A DNA stretch of 64,000 nucleotides from Lachnospiraceae bacterium (GCA_009911175.1 QXWX01000013.1:1-64000); one strand, 5' to 3'. Counted from the stretch's first letter, positions 26,263 to 36,756 are shown. Notes: a model not told the origin generated them from the sequence alone. Numbers and translations: made by a program.

Positions 26263-26520
26263 ATGAAGACATTTAGCTATGAGATTAAAGACGCAATTGG
26301 AATCCACGCAAGACCGGCAGGACTTCTGGCAAAGGAAGCGAAGAAGTATGAGAGCAAGATCGTGATCAAAAAAGAAGGGAAATCCGCAGAGGCGACCAAG
26401 CTGATGGCGATCATGGGAATGGGCGTAAAATGCGGCAACGTTGTAGACGTAGAGATTGAGGGCGCGGACGAAGAAAAGGCATACGAAGACATCAAGGCAT
26501 TCTTCGAGGCAAACCTGTAA
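26263..26520 (+). CDS. ptsH: HPr phosphocarrier protein of the PTS
   Basis: This 85-residue cytosolic phosphocarrier passes phosphate from Enzyme I to sugar-specific EIIs. The active-site His 15 is in GIHARPAG. The position of the regulatory Ser46 of Bacillus HPr is Lys 46 (ATKLMAIMG instead of LKSIMG), so HPr kinase could not modify it there. That suggests another HPr, or a different route, for catabolite repression. A strong TTAGGAGGA site precedes ATG 26263. The 203-bp gap before it contains TATGAT at 26153-26158 as a possible -10 box but no clear -35. ptsI follows after 72 bp. Confidence 0.95.
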   Translation: MKTFSYEIKDAIGIHARPAGLLAKEAKKYESKIVIKKEGKSAEATKLMAIMGMGVKCGNVVDVEIEGADEEKAYEDIKAFFEANL

Positions 26521-26592
26521 AAACGATTACAGTTGTACGGTTGGATCATCCAAGGATGTTCCAGCCGGCTCATTTCATAGGAGTATATTGTT

Positions 26593-28212
26593 ATGTTAAA
26601 ATTTTCAGGAAAATCCGTATACAAGGGAATCGTCCTCGGCCCGGCGGCCGTATTAAAGAACAATGATTTCCAGGTGAAGCGGGAAAGGTCCGAGGATCCG
26701 GAGGCAGAGATCGCCAGAGTAGAGGCGGCGGCGGGAAAAGCACAGGAGCAGCTCCAGAAGTTGTACGATAAAGCCGTGATCGAGGTGGGCGAAGCAAGCG
26801 CCGCTATTTTTGAGGTCCATCAGATGATGCTGGAGGACGACGATTACCGGGACGCAATCAGCAGCATGATCCGCACGGAGCAGATCAATGCGGAATATGC
26901 CGTAGCAGTGACCGGAGACAACTTCTCCGAGATGTTCGCCAACATGGATGATGATTATATGAAGGCCAGGGCTGCGGATATCAAAGACATTTCCAACCGC
27001 CTGGTACGCAACCTGTCCGGACAGGAGGATGTGGATTTCAGCTCCATGGAGCCGTCCATCATCATTGCGGACGACTTAAGTCCCAGCGAGACGGTGCAGA
27101 TGGATAAGAGCAAGATCCTGGCATTTGTCACGGTCCATGGCTCCACCAATTCCCATACGGCAATCCTTGCGCGTATGATGAACATTCCGGCACTGATTGG
27201 TGTGCCGATGAACCTGGATGAGATCCATACCGGCCAGACCGCAATCGTGGACGGCTTCAAAGCGGAAGTGGTATTCGACCCGACAGAAGAGCTGTGCCGG
27301 GAGACACAAAGCCGGATGAAAGAGGAGCAGGAGAAGGCAGAGCTTCTGCAGACTTTGAAAGGAAAGGAAAATGTGACCCTTTCCGGTAAAAAGATCAATA
27401 TCTATGCAAATATCGGAAGCGTCGGCGATGTGGGATATGTATTGGAAAATGACGCGGGAGGCATCGGCCTCTTCCGAAGCGAGTTCCTGTATCTGGGGCG
27501 GAATGATTTTCCGACGGAGGAGGAGCAGTTCCAGGCATACCGGCAGGTGGTACAGACCATGGCAGGCAAGAAGGTCATCATCCGGACGCTGGATATCGGC
27601 GCGGATAAGCAGGCGGATTATCTGAACCTGGGAAACGAAGACAATCCGGCCCTTGGCTACCGGGCGATCCGCATCTGCTTAAAGCAGCCGGACATTTTCA
27701 AGACACAGCTCCGCGCCCTTTTGCGGGCGGCAGCATACGGCAACCTTTCCATCATGTATCCGATGATCATTTCCACAGAGGAAGTGCGGCAGATCTACAG
27801 CATCGTGGATGAAGTGGAATGCGAGCTCAACGACGCGGGAATCCCCTACAAGATACCGGAGCAGGGGATCATGATTGAGACACCGGCCTCTGTCATGATC
27901 AGCGACGAGCTGGCGGAGATGGTAGATTTCTTCAGTATCGGAACCAACGATCTGACCCAGTATACGCTGGCCATTGACCGTCAGAATGAAAAGCTGGATG
28001 ATTTTTACAATCCTCACCACAAGGCGATCCTTCGGATGATCCAGATGGTTGTGGACAATGCCCATAAGCATGGAAAATGGGCAGGCATCTGCGGCGAGCT
28101 GGGAGCGGACCTGGAGCTGACTCAGGAATTTGTACGGATGGGGCTGGATGAGCTTTCCGTTGCGCCCTCCATGATCCTCAAGGTCAGAAAAAATGTCAGA
28201 GAAATGGAATAG
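26593..28212 (+). CDS. ptsI: PTS Enzyme I, phosphoenolpyruvate-protein phosphotransferase
   Basis: Enzyme I takes phosphate from PEP and gives it to HPr. The 539-residue protein has the HPr-binding helical domain, the phosphohistidine loop HGSTNSHTAILA with His 188, the RTLDIGADKQ PEP-site segment, and EIICGELGAD-type sequence with Cys 500. The length is slightly shorter than Bacillus EI (570). The protein ends soon after VRKNVREME. ATAGGAG precedes ATG 26593. It forms an operon with ptsH. Confidence 0.96.
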   Translation: MLKFSGKSVYKGIVLGPAAVLKNNDFQVKRERSEDPEAEIARVEAAAGKAQEQLQKLYDKAVIEVGEASAAIFEVHQMMLEDDDYRDAISSMIRTEQINAEYAVAVTGDNFSEMFANMDDDYMKARAADIKDISNRLVRNLSGQEDVDFSSMEPSIIIADDLSPSETVQMDKSKILAFVTVHGSTNSHTAILARMMNIPALIGVPMNLDEIHTGQTAIVDGFKAEVVFDPTEELCRETQSRMKEEQEKAELLQTLKGKENVTLSGKKINIYANIGSVGDVGYVLENDAGGIGLFRSEFLYLGRNDFPTEEEQFQAYRQVVQTMAGKKVIIRTLDIGADKQADYLNLGNEDNPALGYRAIRICLKQPDIFKTQLRALLRAAAYGNLSIMYPMIISTEEVRQIYSIVDEVECELNDAGIPYKIPEQGIMIETPASVMISDELAEMVDFFSIGTNDLTQYTLAIDRQNEKLDDFYNPHHKAILRMIQMVVDNAHKHGKWAGICGELGADLELTQEFVRMGLDELSVAPSMILKVRKNVREME

Positions 28213-28287
28213 TGAACCGCAGCAATATTTGTTCTTGCTTTTTTTAGCCGTATTGAGTATAGTATACCCGAAAGGCTGAGGGATATT

Positions 28288-29772
28288 ATGGAAAAAGTAA
28301 GGGCATATATAGAAAAACAGCATATGATCTCGGCAGAAGATCATATTATAGCAGGTATATCGGGAGGAGCAGACTCGGTATGCCTGTTTTTCGTGCTTCT
28401 GGATCTTCGGGACCGGATGGGGATTTCCTTTACGGCAGTCCACGTCAATCATGGCCTGCGGGGGGAAGCAGCGGACCGGGATGAGGAGTTTGTGCGGGAG
28501 CTGTGCGGACAATATGGCATTCCTCTGGAAGTTTTTCGGGTGGATTTGGAATCAATTTCCAAAAAAAGGAAACAATCTCTTGAGGAGTGCGGCAGAAACA
28601 TCCGCCGGGAAGCCTTTGAGCAGATCCGGGAAAGGTGCGGGGGAACGAAGATCGCCCTGGCGCATCATCAGAATGACAATGCGGAGACACTCCTGTGGAA
28701 CCTGGCAAGAGGGACCGGACTGACAGGACTGGGCGGGATCCGGCCTGTCAACGGGAGGTACATCCGTCCGCTGCTCTGCCTGGACCGAAATGAGATCGAG
28801 GATCTCCTGAGACAAAGGGGGCAGGGGTACTGCACGGACGATACCAACGGCGATACAGAGTATATACGCAATAAGCTGCGGCATCTGGTGATCCCTGTTC
28901 TGGAAAAGGAGGTCAATTTTCAGGCTGTCCGGCATATGAATGAAGTAATGGAACAGCTCCGGGAAGTCCGGGATTATATGGAGCTGCGCGCGGAGGAAGC
29001 ATTTCGGGAATATGTCAAGATCCAGGCTGCGCCGGGACATTTCCTGATCACAAAGGAGCTTCGGGAAAAAGAACCGGATATCCTCTGTACGATGGTGATC
29101 CAAAAGGCTATGGAGCTGGCGGCGGGGCAGATGCGGGATGTAGGCAGAATCCATATCCGCGGGGTTCTGGACCTGTTTCAGAAGCAGTCCGGCAGGAGCC
29201 TGGACCTTCCCCTTTTCATACGTGCGGTCCGTACTTACGAAGGGGTGGAATTGTACCGGAAGCAGGAAAACAAAGCAGATGCTTTGTCTGAGTCTTCCGG
29301 AAGGGCTGAGGAAGCTTGGCGTGCCGACGGAGACGGAAGTCCGGATCCACGCAGGCTGCCAAAGGGGCAAAACCCTGGATATCCGCTGCGGATTCCGGGG
29401 GAGACCTGCCTTCGGAATATGGGGCTGACCATCCGATGCAGGATTTTCCCGAAAACAATGTGCTTTTCTATGGAGGAAATCCCACAAAAAGAGTACACGA
29501 AATGGTTTGATTATGATATAATAGAAACAGCGCTCTGTATCAGGACGAGACAGGGCGGCGATCAGATTACCATTGATCGGGCGGGACACCGCCAGAAATT
29601 AAAATCCTGGTTCATCAATGAGAAGATACCTGCGGGAGAGAGGGACACCATTCCCTGCATCGCGTCCGGCAGTCAGATCCTGTGGATCCTGGGGCACCGC
29701 ATGAGCAGCGCGTACCAGGTCACGGGCCGGACAGAGCGGATCCTGCAGATCGAGGTTGTGAAAGAGGATTAA
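28288..29772 (+). CDS. tilS: tRNA(Ile)-lysidine synthetase
   Basis: TilS converts cytidine 34 of the CAU tRNA-Ile to lysidine with ATP, changing AUG to AUA decoding. It is essential in most bacteria. The 494-residue protein has the PP-loop SGGADS (25-30), HVNHGLRGEAADRDEEFV, and the ALAHHQNDNAETLLWNLARGTG motif. TilS-type C-terminal domains follow, with a low-complexity, Arg/Gly/Pro-rich linker near residues 335-370. Gene order tilS-hpt-ftsH is widely conserved in Firmicutes. The ribosome site before ATG 28288 (GGCTGAGGGA) is fair. Confidence 0.95.
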   Translation: MEKVRAYIEKQHMISAEDHIIAGISGGADSVCLFFVLLDLRDRMGISFTAVHVNHGLRGEAADRDEEFVRELCGQYGIPLEVFRVDLESISKKRKQSLEECGRNIRREAFEQIRERCGGTKIALAHHQNDNAETLLWNLARGTGLTGLGGIRPVNGRYIRPLLCLDRNEIEDLLRQRGQGYCTDDTNGDTEYIRNKLRHLVIPVLEKEVNFQAVRHMNEVMEQLREVRDYMELRAEEAFREYVKIQAAPGHFLITKELREKEPDILCTMVIQKAMELAAGQMRDVGRIHIRGVLDLFQKQSGRSLDLPLFIRAVRTYEGVELYRKQENKADALSESSGRAEEAWRADGDGSPDPRRLPKGQNPGYPLRIPGETCLRNMGLTIRCRIFPKTMCFSMEEIPQKEYTKWFDYDIIETALCIRTRQGGDQITIDRAGHRQKLKSWFINEKIPAGERDTIPCIASGSQILWILGHRMSSAYQVTGRTERILQIEVVKED

Positions 29773-29852
29773 AAAGAAGTATGAGAGTAAATGAAGCTTA
29801 AGGAGTAAAAAATAAGTACTCAAAAGAGAACATGCATTACGGAGGAAAAAAG

Positions 29853-30377
29853 ATGGCGGAGACAATTCGGGAACTGATATCAGAGCAGGACGTAGACAAG
29901 AGGATCGAAGAATTAGGCCAGGAGATCAGCAGGGATTATGCGGGCAAGAGTATTCATCTGATCTGCATATTAAAGGGCGGCGCGTTTTTCATGTGCGAGC
30001 TGGCGAAGCGGATCACGCTTCCGGTGTCGATTGATTTTATGTACGTGAGCAGCTATGGAGACGCAACTTCCTCCAGCGGCAATATTAAGATCAAAAAGGA
30101 TCTGGATGAATCCGTGGAAGGCAAGGATGTGCTGATCGTAGAAGACATCATTGATTCGGGGCGGACCCTGTTTTTCCTGACGAGAGAACTGGAAAAGCGG
30201 GGAGCGAAGAGCATCCGTCTGTGCACGCTGCTGGATAAGCCGGACCGCAGGGTCGTGGAAGTCAGGACCGATTATGTCGGTTTTCAGATCCCGGACGAAT
30301 TTGTTGTAGGCTACGGTCTCGATTATGCGCAGAAATACCGTACGCTGCCGTACATCGGTGTGGTAGAGGGAGTATAA
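29853..30377 (+). CDS. hpt: Hypoxanthine phosphoribosyltransferase
   Basis: This enzyme salvages hypoxanthine and guanine to IMP and GMP using PRPP. The 174-residue protein has CILKGGAFFMCELA, the metal/PPi segment FMYVSSYG, and the PRPP-binding motif VLIVEDIIDSGRTL. The C-terminal VGYGLDYAQKYRTLPYIGV is typical. ATG 29853 is chosen over the in-frame 29832 start because GGAGG (29841-29845) lies 7 nt before it. It sits between tilS and ftsH, its usual place. Confidence 0.96.
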   Translation: MAETIRELISEQDVDKRIEELGQEISRDYAGKSIHLICILKGGAFFMCELAKRITLPVSIDFMYVSSYGDATSSSGNIKIKKDLDESVEGKDVLIVEDIIDSGRTLFFLTRELEKRGAKSIRLCTLLDKPDRRVVEVRTDYVGFQIPDEFVVGYGLDYAQKYRTLPYIGVVEGV

Positions 30378-30399
30378 AGTTGGGAAGGAGCAGAAACCA

Positions 30400-32298
30400 T
30401 TGAATAACAATAACAAGTACAGGACAATGAGCGGTGCCAGTGTCGTCATGTTTATTGCCATCGTGTTTTTTGCGCTTTGGTTTACAGGACAGATGCAGCA
30501 GCGCGACCAGGAGATGACGTATGCGCGTTTTGAACAGGAATTGAAGGACGGCAACGTGGCGGGAGCCATTATCAACCAGAGCAGGTCCGTGCCCACCGGA
30601 ACCGTGACCGTGACGCTGAACAATCCCCGGTCATCCAGGATCGTATACGTGTCGGACGTGAATGAAGTCCAAGAACTTCTGAAAAAGTATAATGTGAAGG
30701 ATTATCAGATTCTGAAGGTGCAGGAGGACACCATGTTCACCACGGTCGTGGTGCCGGTTCTGATCACCATGGCAGGCGTACTTTTGATCTTTATGCTGAT
30801 GAACCGGCAGGGAGGCGGGGGCGCCAACGCCAAGGCGATGAACTTCGGCAAAAGCCGCGCGCGTCTGAACAGCCCGGCGGACAAGCAGGTGACATTTGCC
30901 GAGGTGGCAGGACTGAAGGAAGAAAAGGAAGAACTGGAAGAGATCGTAGACTTTCTGAAGGCTCCGAAGAAATATATCCAGGTAGGGGCCAGGATCCCGA
31001 AGGGAGTCCTTTTGGAGGGACCTCCGGGAACCGGCAAGACGCTGCTCGCCAAGGCCATCGCCGGAGAGGCCGGAGTGCCGTTTTTCAGTATTTCCGGTTC
31101 CGATTTTGTGGAAATGTTCGTGGGCGTAGGCGCGTCCCGTGTACGCGACCTGTTCCAGGATGCTAAGAAAAACGCTCCCTGCATTATCTTTATCGATGAG
31201 ATCGACGCCGTGGCAAGGCGCCGCGGGAGCGGGCTAGGCGGCGGACATGACGAGAGAGAGCAGACATTGAACCAGCTCCTGGTGGAGATGGACGGATTCG
31301 GGGTCAATGAAGGGATCATCGTGATGGCGGCGACCAACCGCAAGGATATCCTGGATCCCGCGATCCTTCGGCCGGGACGTTTCGACCGGAACGTGATCGT
31401 AGGCCGTCCGGATGTGGGCGGTCGGGAAGAGATCCTGAAGGTCCATGCGAAAAACAAGCCTCTGGGCGATGATGTGGACCTCAAGCAGATCGCGCAGACC
31501 ACCGCGGGATTTACCGGGGCGGACCTGGAAAACCTGCTGAATGAAGCTGCGATACTTGCGGCCAGGGACAACCGGATCTTTCTGCAGCAGAAGGATATCC
31601 GCCATGCATTTGTAAAGGTCGGGATCGGACCGGAGAAGAAGAGCCGTATCGTATCGGAGAAGGAGAGAAGGATCACAGCCTATCATGAGGCGGGACATGC
31701 GATCCTGTTTCACGTACTGCCGGATGTAGGGCCGGTCTACAGTGTGTCGATCGTACCCACCGGGGCGGCAGGAGGCTATACGATGCCCCTTCCGGAGCGG
31801 GACGACATGTTCAATACAAAAGGGCATATGCTGCAGCAGATCACCGTATCACTGGGCGGACGCGTGGCAGAGGAAGAGATCTTCGACGACATTACCACCG
31901 GGGCCTCTCAGGATATCCGCCAGGCGACAGCGATCGCAAAGTCCATGATCACCAAGTTCGGCATGTCCGAGCGCCTCGGCCTGATCAACTACGACAATGA
32001 CAGTGACGAGGTATTCATCGGAAGGGACTTCGGCCATACCTCCAGAGGGTATGGAGAGAAGATCGCGGGCACCATTGATGAAGAGGTGAAGAGGATCATT
32101 GATGAGTGCTATAACCGGGCAAGGGGGCTTTTGCAGGAGTACCATTCCGTATTGGACGCATGCGCGAAGCTGCTTCTTGAGAAGGAAAAGATATCACGGA
32201 AAGAATTTGAAGCGCTTTTTGACAAACCTTCCGCGGAGAATATGAACGTCCTGGATATGGACGGGATCCATTCTGACGTATATCCCGCGGGAATCTGA
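30400..32298 (+). CDS. ftsH: ATP-dependent zinc metalloprotease FtsH
   Basis: FtsH is a membrane-anchored AAA+ protease that degrades damaged membrane proteins and unstable regulators. The 632 residues show an N-terminal membrane helix (about 9-27), an extracytoplasmic domain, and a second helix (about 110-130). Walker A GPPGTGKT (207-214), Walker [16 protein letters not shown], the second region of homology [20 protein letters not shown] and the zinc site HEAGH (429-433) follow. The start is TTG 30400 with GGAAGGAG upstream; no better ATG fits the N-terminal helix. It closes the tilS-hpt-ftsH operon. Confidence 0.97.
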   Translation: MNNNNKYRTMSGASVVMFIAIVFFALWFTGQMQQRDQEMTYARFEQELKDGNVAGAIINQSRSVPTGTVTVTLNNPRSSRIVYVSDVNEVQELLKKYNVKDYQILKVQEDTMFTTVVVPVLITMAGVLLIFMLMNRQGGGGANAKAMNFGKSRARLNSPADKQVTFAEVAGLKEEKEELEEIVDFLKAPKKYIQVGARIPKGVLLEGPPGTGKTLLAKAIAGEAGVPFFSISGSDFVEMFVGVGASRVRDLFQDAKKNAPCIIFIDEIDAVARRRGSGLGGGHDEREQTLNQLLVEMDGFGVNEGIIVMAATNRKDILDPAILRPGRFDRNVIVGRPDVGGREEILKVHAKNKPLGDDVDLKQIAQTTAGFTGADLENLLNEAAILAARDNRIFLQQKDIRHAFVKVGIGPEKKSRIVSEKERRITAYHEAGHAILFHVLPDVGPVYSVSIVPTGAAGGYTMPLPERDDMFNTKGHMLQQITVSLGGRVAEEEIFDDITTGASQDIRQATAIAKSMITKFGMSERLGLINYDNDSDEVFIGRDFGHTSRGYGEKIAGTIDEEVKRIIDECYNRARGLLQEYHSVLDACAKLLLEKEKISRKEFEALFDKPSAENMNVLDMDGIHSDVYPAGI

Positions 32299-32427
32299 AA
32301 AAAGTAACAGATCAGGCTATTTGGATGTAGTTCCTAAATTTGGGGAGGGAATGACAGACATACCGGATGTGAGTGCATAGGCAACAATTGGAGAAGGCAG
32401 GCACAGTGTTATTTAAGGGGGTAGAAA

Positions 32428-34683
32428 ATGCAATCACAGTTTTTTAAATCTTGGAAAAAAAGTATGCGATGGCCAAAGGGTGACTTCAGACAGGAAAAGC
32501 ATGAAATTGGAGAGGAGCATCAGAATCAGGAAGCAGACATAGAACGAAAAGAAGAAAAGCCAGAGGCCGTTATCAAAACAGAGGAAAATACGGAAGAGGT
32601 CTGTGAATCGATCAAACAAAAAGGAGATTTCAGGATGTGCAGAGACGCATTGTTCTGTGATGGGACTTCTTCCTATGTGATACCGCCCGAGCCTGCGGAA
32701 GGGCAGAGGATCAGGTTGCGTTTCCGCACGGCCCGGAATAATGTCAGTACGGTCCTTTTGGTGGCGGACTCCGGAATCTATCAGATGGAACGGGTACTCA
32801 CACGCGGCGTATTTGATTATTACGAGATCAGCTGGAAGCTTGGCAGTGAAACTTTTTCTTACTATTTTGAGATCCACTGCGGAGATGAGGTCTGTTATTA
32901 TGACCGTACCGGTGTATCGGACGAGATCAAGCCGCATTATTCGTTCCGGATCGTACCGGGATTTTCCACACCGAACTGGGCAAAAGGCGCCGTCATGTAT
33001 CAGATTTTTGTGGACCGCTTTTATAATGGAAATCCGGAAAATGACGTCAGGGACCGGGAATATATCTATATCGGCGAGCCTGTCAGAAAGGTGGACGACT
33101 GGAACGAACTGCCCCACGCCATGGATGTGCGCAGATTTTACGGAGGCGACCTCCAGGGCGTGATGGAAAAGCTGGATTATCTGCAGGAGCTGGGTGTGGA
33201 GGTGATCTACTTCAACCCGCTGTTTGTATCGCCTTCCAACCATAAATATGATATCCAGGATTACGATTATATTGACCCGCATCTTGGACTCATCATTCAG
33301 GACGGAGGCCAGGCGCTGCCGGACGGAGCCGAGGATAATACGAACGCGGAATTGTATAAAAAGCGTGTCGGAGACCTGGAAAATCTGAAAGCAAGCAACG
33401 AACTGTTTATCCGGCTGGTAGAAGAGATCCACCGCCGGGGTATGCGGGTGATCCTTGACGGAGTATTTAACCACTGCGGTTCCTTCAATAAATGGATGGA
33501 CCGGGAGAGGATCTATGAGAATCAGGAAGGCTATGAGAAGGGCGCGTTTATCAGCAAGGACAGCCCATACCGGAGCTTTTTCCATTTTCATGATAATGCA
33601 GATGACGCGTGGCCGTACAATGCCAGCTACGACGGATGGTGGGGGAATGATACCCTGCCGAAGATGAACTATGAGGATTCCCGGAAGCTGGAAGATTATA
33701 TTATGGCGATCGGCAGGAAATGGGTGTCTCCGCCTTATAACGTAGACGGATGGCGGCTGGATGTGGCGGCGGACTTAGGCCATACCAATGAGTATAACCA
33801 TGCCTTCTGGAAACGGTTCCGCAAAGAGATCAAAGGGGTTCGGCCGGATGCGCTCATCCTGGCGGAGCATTACGGCGATCCTGCGGAATGGCTGCAGGGG
33901 GATGAGTGGGACAGCATCATGAATTATGATGCCTTTATGGAACCGCTGACCTGGTTCCTGACCGGGATGGAAAAGCACAGCGACGAATACAGGCCGGATT
34001 TATTAGGAAACGCGGATTATTTTGTCAATACGATGAATCATTTTATGTCCTGTATGCAGACGTCGTCCCTGCAGACGGCGATGAACGAGCTTTCCAATCA
34101 TGACCACTCCCGTTTTCTGACACGGACCAACCAGGTGGCAGGCCGTCTGGGCAGCATGGATCACAGAGCCGCCGAGGAGGGTGTCAGCCTTGCGGTCATG
34201 TCGGAAGCGGTTGCGGTGCAGATGACCTGGATCGGAGCGCCTACGGTATATTATGGAGATGAGGCAGGTCTGTGCGGATTTACGGATCCGGACAGCAGGA
34301 GGCCGTACCCATGGGGAAAAGAGAACCGGCGGATGATAGAGTTCCATCGGGAAATGATCAAGATACATAAGAATGAGCGGCCGCTTCGTACAGGATCCTT
34401 ACGGATGCTGTACTGGGAGAAGGATGTGCTGGCGTACGGAAGGTTTCAGGGTGATGAGCAGGTAGTTGTGATCCTGAACAACAGTGAGAGCCTTCGGGAG
34501 GTCACTGTCCCGGTATGGATGGCGGAAGTGCCTGTTACCGGAAGGATGAAACGGCTGATTTATTCCTATGAAGATGGTTTTACAACAAAAAAGGATGAAT
34601 ACATTATTCATAAAGGAGAAATCGTAGTGAATATGGGGCGCCACTCCGTACTTATTGCGAAAACAAAACGGGCAGACGGATGA
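32428..34683 (+). CDS. GH13 alpha-glycosidase, neopullulanase/cyclomaltodextrinase type
   Basis: This intracellular enzyme of the alpha-amylase family probably cleaves maltodextrins, cyclodextrins or pullulan. An N-terminal beta-sandwich (CBM34-like, about 70-170) precedes the barrel with VIYFNPLFVSPSNHKYD, catalytic nucleophile Asp 445 in WRLDVAADLGH, acid/base Glu 480 in LILAEHYG, and SNHDHS (His 558, Asp 559). No signal peptide is seen. The first 69 residues are charged, low-complexity and not part of the family. An alternative start at ATG 32635 with AAGGAG 9 nt upstream gives the standard N-terminus, while ATG 32428 also has AAGGGGG before it. Confidence 0.9.
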   Translation: MQSQFFKSWKKSMRWPKGDFRQEKHEIGEEHQNQEADIERKEEKPEAVIKTEENTEEVCESIKQKGDFRMCRDALFCDGTSSYVIPPEPAEGQRIRLRFRTARNNVSTVLLVADSGIYQMERVLTRGVFDYYEISWKLGSETFSYYFEIHCGDEVCYYDRTGVSDEIKPHYSFRIVPGFSTPNWAKGAVMYQIFVDRFYNGNPENDVRDREYIYIGEPVRKVDDWNELPHAMDVRRFYGGDLQGVMEKLDYLQELGVEVIYFNPLFVSPSNHKYDIQDYDYIDPHLGLIIQDGGQALPDGAEDNTNAELYKKRVGDLENLKASNELFIRLVEEIHRRGMRVILDGVFNHCGSFNKWMDRERIYENQEGYEKGAFISKDSPYRSFFHFHDNADDAWPYNASYDGWWGNDTLPKMNYEDSRKLEDYIMAIGRKWVSPPYNVDGWRLDVAADLGHTNEYNHAFWKRFRKEIKGVRPDALILAEHYGDPAEWLQGDEWDSIMNYDAFMEPLTWFLTGMEKHSDEYRPDLLGNADYFVNTMNHFMSCMQTSSLQTAMNELSNHDHSRFLTRTNQVAGRLGSMDHRAAEEGVSLAVMSEAVAVQMTWIGAPTVYYGDEAGLCGFTDPDSRRPYPWGKENRRMIEFHREMIKIHKNERPLRTGSLRMLYWEKDVLAYGRFQGDEQVVVILNNSESLREVTVPVWMAEVPVTGRMKRLIYSYEDGFTTKKDEYIIHKGEIVVNMGRHSVLIAKTKRADG

Positions 34684-34809
34684 TCTGCCCATTTTCATAT
34701 CAATGTATGCGGAAAGACTGCCGGTGGCAGGGGTTCAGTATACGAATGTATGCGGGCTGCCGGCGGCAGACTTTCTGTATTGGCGCATTTATGGAGAGGA
34801 GGAAAGTCT

Positions 34810-36756
34810 ATGGAGCGGTTATATACACGGTGGGGAAAGGTGCTTGACGCAAATGACATTTTACAGGAATACCCGCGCCCTCTGCTGAGACGGGACAGCT
34901 ATGTCAATCTGAACGGGTATTGGGATTATGCATTTACGAAGGAATTCAAAAAACCGGAAAGATATGACGGCAGGATCCTGGTGCCGTTTTCGCCCGAAAC
35001 CATACTTTCCGGGGTGGAACGGCAGCTTAAGCCGGATGAGTATCTGTGGTACCGCCGGCAGTTTGACTGCGTAATGCAGAATGAGGGTATGCGCCTTATC
35101 CTTCACTTCGGCGCAGTGGACCAGGCATGCAGGGTATATGTAAATAGAAAAGAGGCCGCCAGGCATGCGGGAGGATATCTCCCCTTTTCCGCAGACATCA
35201 CGAAGTACCTACGCTGCGGAAGGCTTCCGTCAATGCCGGAGGAAACCGATCCAAGGACAGGAGCAGGACCGTCCGGCGTCTGTCCTGGAGCAGAGGAGCC
35301 TGCCAGATCTGAAATGCAGAATGAGATCGTGGTTGCGGTCAAGGATCTGAGCGATACCTCTTACCACGCAAAGGGGAAACAGAAGCTGAAAAAGGGCGGC
35401 ATGTTCTATACTGCCCAGAGCGGCATCTGGCAGACCGTCTGGATGGAGTACGTGCCGGAGAACTATATAGAGGAGCTGATCACAGAGCCGGAGCTGGATC
35501 AAAAACGGGTCCGGATTTTTGTCAGGTCACAGAATACGGCGCCTGTCACGATCCGGATCCAGGCGCCGCGCATCCATGCATCGGCCGATGAGAAGGCATG
35601 GGAGCCATCCAAACGGACGGAAGAGCCGCACACGGAAGCAGCGCGTATCCGTCATCCGGAACCAATGCAGACGCAGGCATCCGGACAGTTCACGGCTTCG
35701 GACGGTCCGGAGCGGCCTTCGATGACAGCGGAAATTTCCGGCATGTCCAATGCGTATCTTGAAATTCCGATTCCGGAGGTCTGTCCGTGGACCTGCGAGG
35801 AACCCTGGCTCTACGATTTTACTGTAACCATGGGGGAGGATCAGGTACGAAGCTACTTTGCTCTCCGTACATTTACTGTGGAACCGGATGCGGAAGGGAT
35901 TCCCCGCATCTGCCTGAATGGAAGGGTTCAGTTCCAGAACGGCGTTCTTGACCAGGGCTACTGGCCGGACGGGCTGTATACCGCGCCCTCGGACGATGCG
36001 CTGATCTTTGATATTCTGGAGATGAAGAAGCTGGGCTTCAACATGATCCGAAAGCATATCAAGATTGAACCCCAGAGATGGTATTATCACTGCGACCGCC
36101 TGGGAATGGTGGTGTGGCAGGACATGGTGAACGGGGGAACCTACTACAGGCATTGGTTTGTGACCTACGCCGCGACGTTGATCTCCTGGAAAAAATGGAA
36201 GATGGCAGATATCTATCCCCATCTGCTGTCGCGCGCCCATAAGGAGGGCCGGCTGGAATTTGTCCGGGAGATGAAGGAGACGATCCGGATCCTGAAAGGA
36301 CATCCGTCCATTGCGGTATGGGTGATCTTCAATGAAGGCTGGGGGCAGTTCCAGACAGAGGACATGACGAGGATCGTAAGGCTCTGCGACAGCACACGTC
36401 TGATCGACCAGGCAAGCGGATGGTTTGACCAGAAGGGCGGGGACCTGCAGAGCATGCACAATTATTTCTTTAAGCTGGAATTTGCGGCAGAAAAGGAGCG
36501 CGCTACCGTATTGTCGGAATTTGGAGGATATTCCCTGCGGGTTGCGGGACACAGTGCCTGCAGCAAGCTCTATGGCTATGGAACGCATAAAACACTGGAC
36601 AGCCTGAATGCCGCGTTTCAGGCGCAGATGGCAAAGGTAAAGGAGCAGATCCCAAAAGGATTGTGTGCCAGTGTTTATACACAGCTGAGCGATGTGGAAG
36701 AAGAGATGAACGGGATTTTCACCTATGACCGGGAAATACGGAAGATAATCCCTTGA
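34810..36756 (+). CDS. Glycoside hydrolase family 2 protein (beta-galactosidase/glucuronidase-like)
   Basis: This 648-residue cytosolic GH2 enzyme has an N-terminal jelly-roll sugar-binding domain (RDSYVNLNGYWDYAF start), an immunoglobulin-like domain and a TIM barrel. Likely acid/base Glu 509 is in VIFNEGWGQFQ and nucleophile Glu 570 in LSEFGGYS. Two low-complexity Pro/Glu/Thr-rich insertions (about residues 137-175 and 255-310) interrupt the N-terminal domains and are unusual. Substrate specificity is not readable. ATG 34810 is set by AGGAGG 7 nt upstream; the frame itself is open to 34750. It follows the GH13 gene by 126 bp. Confidence 0.85.
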   Translation: MERLYTRWGKVLDANDILQEYPRPLLRRDSYVNLNGYWDYAFTKEFKKPERYDGRILVPFSPETILSGVERQLKPDEYLWYRRQFDCVMQNEGMRLILHFGAVDQACRVYVNRKEAARHAGGYLPFSADITKYLRCGRLPSMPEETDPRTGAGPSGVCPGAEEPARSEMQNEIVVAVKDLSDTSYHAKGKQKLKKGGMFYTAQSGIWQTVWMEYVPENYIEELITEPELDQKRVRIFVRSQNTAPVTIRIQAPRIHASADEKAWEPSKRTEEPHTEAARIRHPEPMQTQASGQFTASDGPERPSMTAEISGMSNAYLEIPIPEVCPWTCEEPWLYDFTVTMGEDQVRSYFALRTFTVEPDAEGIPRICLNGRVQFQNGVLDQGYWPDGLYTAPSDDALIFDILEMKKLGFNMIRKHIKIEPQRWYYHCDRLGMVVWQDMVNGGTYYRHWFVTYAATLISWKKWKMADIYPHLLSRAHKEGRLEFVREMKETIRILKGHPSIAVWVIFNEGWGQFQTEDMTRIVRLCDSTRLIDQASGWFDQKGGDLQSMHNYFFKLEFAAEKERATVLSEFGGYSLRVAGHSACSKLYGYGTHKTLDSLNAAFQAQMAKVKEQIPKGLCASVYTQLSDVEEEMNGIFTYDREIRKIIP

